From: Chara braunii
Taxonomy: Eukaryota; Streptophyta; Charophyceae; Charales; Characeae
NCBI GenBank assembly: GCA_003427395.1
Contig: BFEA01000294.1
Coordinates: 716,405 to 769,183 of the forward strand
Direction: 5' to 3'
Length of the DNA: 52,779 nt
Below are positions 51,747 through 52,779 of the stretch, piece by piece (positions within the stretch are counted from its first letter, which is position 1; every line of letters starts with the position of its first letter). Below the pieces are notes generated by a model, which had not been told where the DNA came from, did no database searches, and worked only from the letters and a program-made list of their open reading frames with translations. The translations under genes and the position numbers were made by a program.

Positions 51747-52779
51747 CTAGGCCTCAGTGACCCCGTGGTCTGGTACGGCTACCAAGTCATCCATAACGGC
51801 TTTGAGTGATTGCGCACTCCACTGCCGTGAGTGGATGGTCTGGAGTTTGTCTGAGGCCTTAACACTATGCCTTAGATCAGCGAATCGCTCTCGGAGGAGC
51901 TTGAAGAAATGGGGAAGGGAGGTGACTTTAGAATAGGCAACCATGTTGTTCTCACAACTAGCTGCGCGCTCTAGGGACCTGGCAAAATTGGCCGCTTCGT
52001 CCTTCAGTGCATGGAAGACTACAAGAACCTGTTCGTCAAGTATGATGTGTTGTAAATAAACATAGCTATTGACGCTAGCCTCCCAATTATCAAAACTCTC
52101 TTCGGGCTTCCCGCCATACGCGTTTGGGAACTTGAGCTTGACTGGCTCTTTGCGGGGACGCGCTTCAGCCTTTGTTGTGGCCACTACTTTGGCGCTTTCA
52201 ATGGTGCCTGCACATAACTTCTCTGCGCCTTCCTTTAACCTCTTAACTTTGGTCCCGACGTGGGTCACCACGTCACGCGCAAACTCTCTAAACCCGGTCC
52301 GGATGGCATGGAGGGTCACCTCTTGGCCCTTATTAGCCTGATACTGCTCAGTCCAAGCCTGTCCCAAAATCTCGAGATAACTCAAGATCTCATCTAATTT
52401 GGATGGAATATCCTGCTGTGCTCCCACTTCTTGCTTACATGTTTGTATCTTTTCCACTTCTTTGGCCATCCGGTTGGCCTCCTCCCTCCTCCTCTTCTTC
52501 CCCCTTGCCAGCCGCAACTTCCACTCCAATCTTTTTTCATCCTCTAGTGTCTGGCGGTCCAGGGGATCTTCCATGGCTTCCAACTCCTTGGCTATGGCTT
52601 CTTTTTCCTCCTGAGGCACATACAACATTGCCTCCTCATCTTCTCCCAAGGATAAATTAGCAACCCATTCACTGATCTTCTTCTCCACCCACGCATCTTC
52701 TTCCTTCGTGCCACTGCTTTCTCCTCTTTCTCCCCTACACCTCCTTTCGAGGGGTTCTTCTTCTAATTCTTCCTCCTCT
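51747..52779 (-). pseudogene. Gag of third element, partial (runs off the right edge)
   Basis: The minus-strand frame is open from the window edge to a TAG at 51749-51747. The first Met-type start marked inside the window (52688) is a GTG, and the frame is open upstream of it (an EEDAW-like stretch), so the true start lies beyond the edge. The sequence has a charged N-terminal half with coiled-coil character (EWKLRLARGKKRRREEANRM), VTHVGTKVKRLKEGAEKL, and then a gag-type domain: VKLKFPNAYGGKPEESFDNW, YVYLQHIILDEQVLVVFHAL, FKLLRERFADLRHSVKASDK, QWSAQSLKAVMDDLVAVPDH. The TAG lies in the target duplication of the solo LTR and was part of the pre-insertion sequence, so gag had been broken before or independently of the insertion. 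Confidence 0.9.

Larger units (their letters stand above)
47390..52779 (-). mobile_element. Third Ty3/gypsy element (YLDD type), 5' end beyond the window
   Basis: On the minus strand: gag (from the right edge), a solo LTR inserted in gag, a gag remainder with zinc knuckle, PR, RT, RNase H and integrase, then a 34-bp minisatellite in place of the integrase C-terminus. RT and INT motifs are those of common plant-type gypsy elements and match the plus-strand remnant at 19.3-21.3 kb. The pol frame is nearly intact (one TAG, one shift), so it is younger than the others, though clearly dead. No LTR of its own is visible in the window. Confidence 0.92.

Overview
The window looks like intergenic, transposon-filled DNA from a large, repeat-rich eukaryotic nuclear genome. 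It contains broken Ty3/gypsy-type LTR retrotransposons, a pair of poly(A)-tailed repeats, tandem satellites, long microsatellites and intron-like splice signals. There are no bacterial operons, rRNA or tRNA genes, or CRISPR arrays. The gag and pol types suggest a streptophyte, possibly a charophyte alga such as Chara. That species-level idea is inference from the style of the elements, not something the sequence proves.

Layout. Positions 1-2640 hold a (TC)n run and featureless DNA. From about 2.7 to 14.5 kb lies copy A of a very large LTR retrotransposon on the minus strand: a long 3' LTR (end at 6936), polypurine tract, long 3' region with three minisatellites, a post-pol ORF, integrase, RNase H and half of RT, joined by deletion to a 5' LTR stub ending at 14539. 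Positions 14.5-19.3 kb hold GC-rich unclassified DNA, a large inverted repeat bounded by (GA/CT)n, and one or more candidate host-gene exons. A decayed plus-strand gypsy pol lies at 19.3-21.3 kb, followed by a satellite of about 80-92 bp units to 23.07 kb. Two related poly(A)-tailed elements lie at 23.55-25.3 kb and about 26.95-29.1 kb; the second is inserted into the LTR of copy B.

Copy B (about 26.8-46.8 kb, minus strand) is the most informative element. Its 3' LTR ends at 32432, followed by polypurine tract, minisatellites, a coiled-coil repeat ORF, a 192-codon post-pol ORF, INT, RNase H, RT, PR, a gag with a CCHC knuckle, a possible 180-bp intron, and further upstream ORFs of unknown function. 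The RT carries a YIDD box and a diverged fingers region that, from family knowledge, is closer to gypsy elements of basidiomycete fungi than to usual plant gypsy RTs. A third minus-strand gypsy element (47.4 kb to the right edge) is of the common YLDD type. Its pol has one stop and one frameshift, and its gag is interrupted by a solo LTR with a perfect 5-bp target duplication.

Assembly artefacts are present: two complete Nextera mate-pair junction adaptors (10598-10635 and 16108-16145), and a one-base N gap flanked by two identical 95-bp copies (51267-51457). All element genes appear inactive. The strongest candidate for something undescribed is the copy A/B family: giant LTRs, fungal-like RT, extra ORFs on both sides of gag-pol, and three positionally conserved minisatellites.
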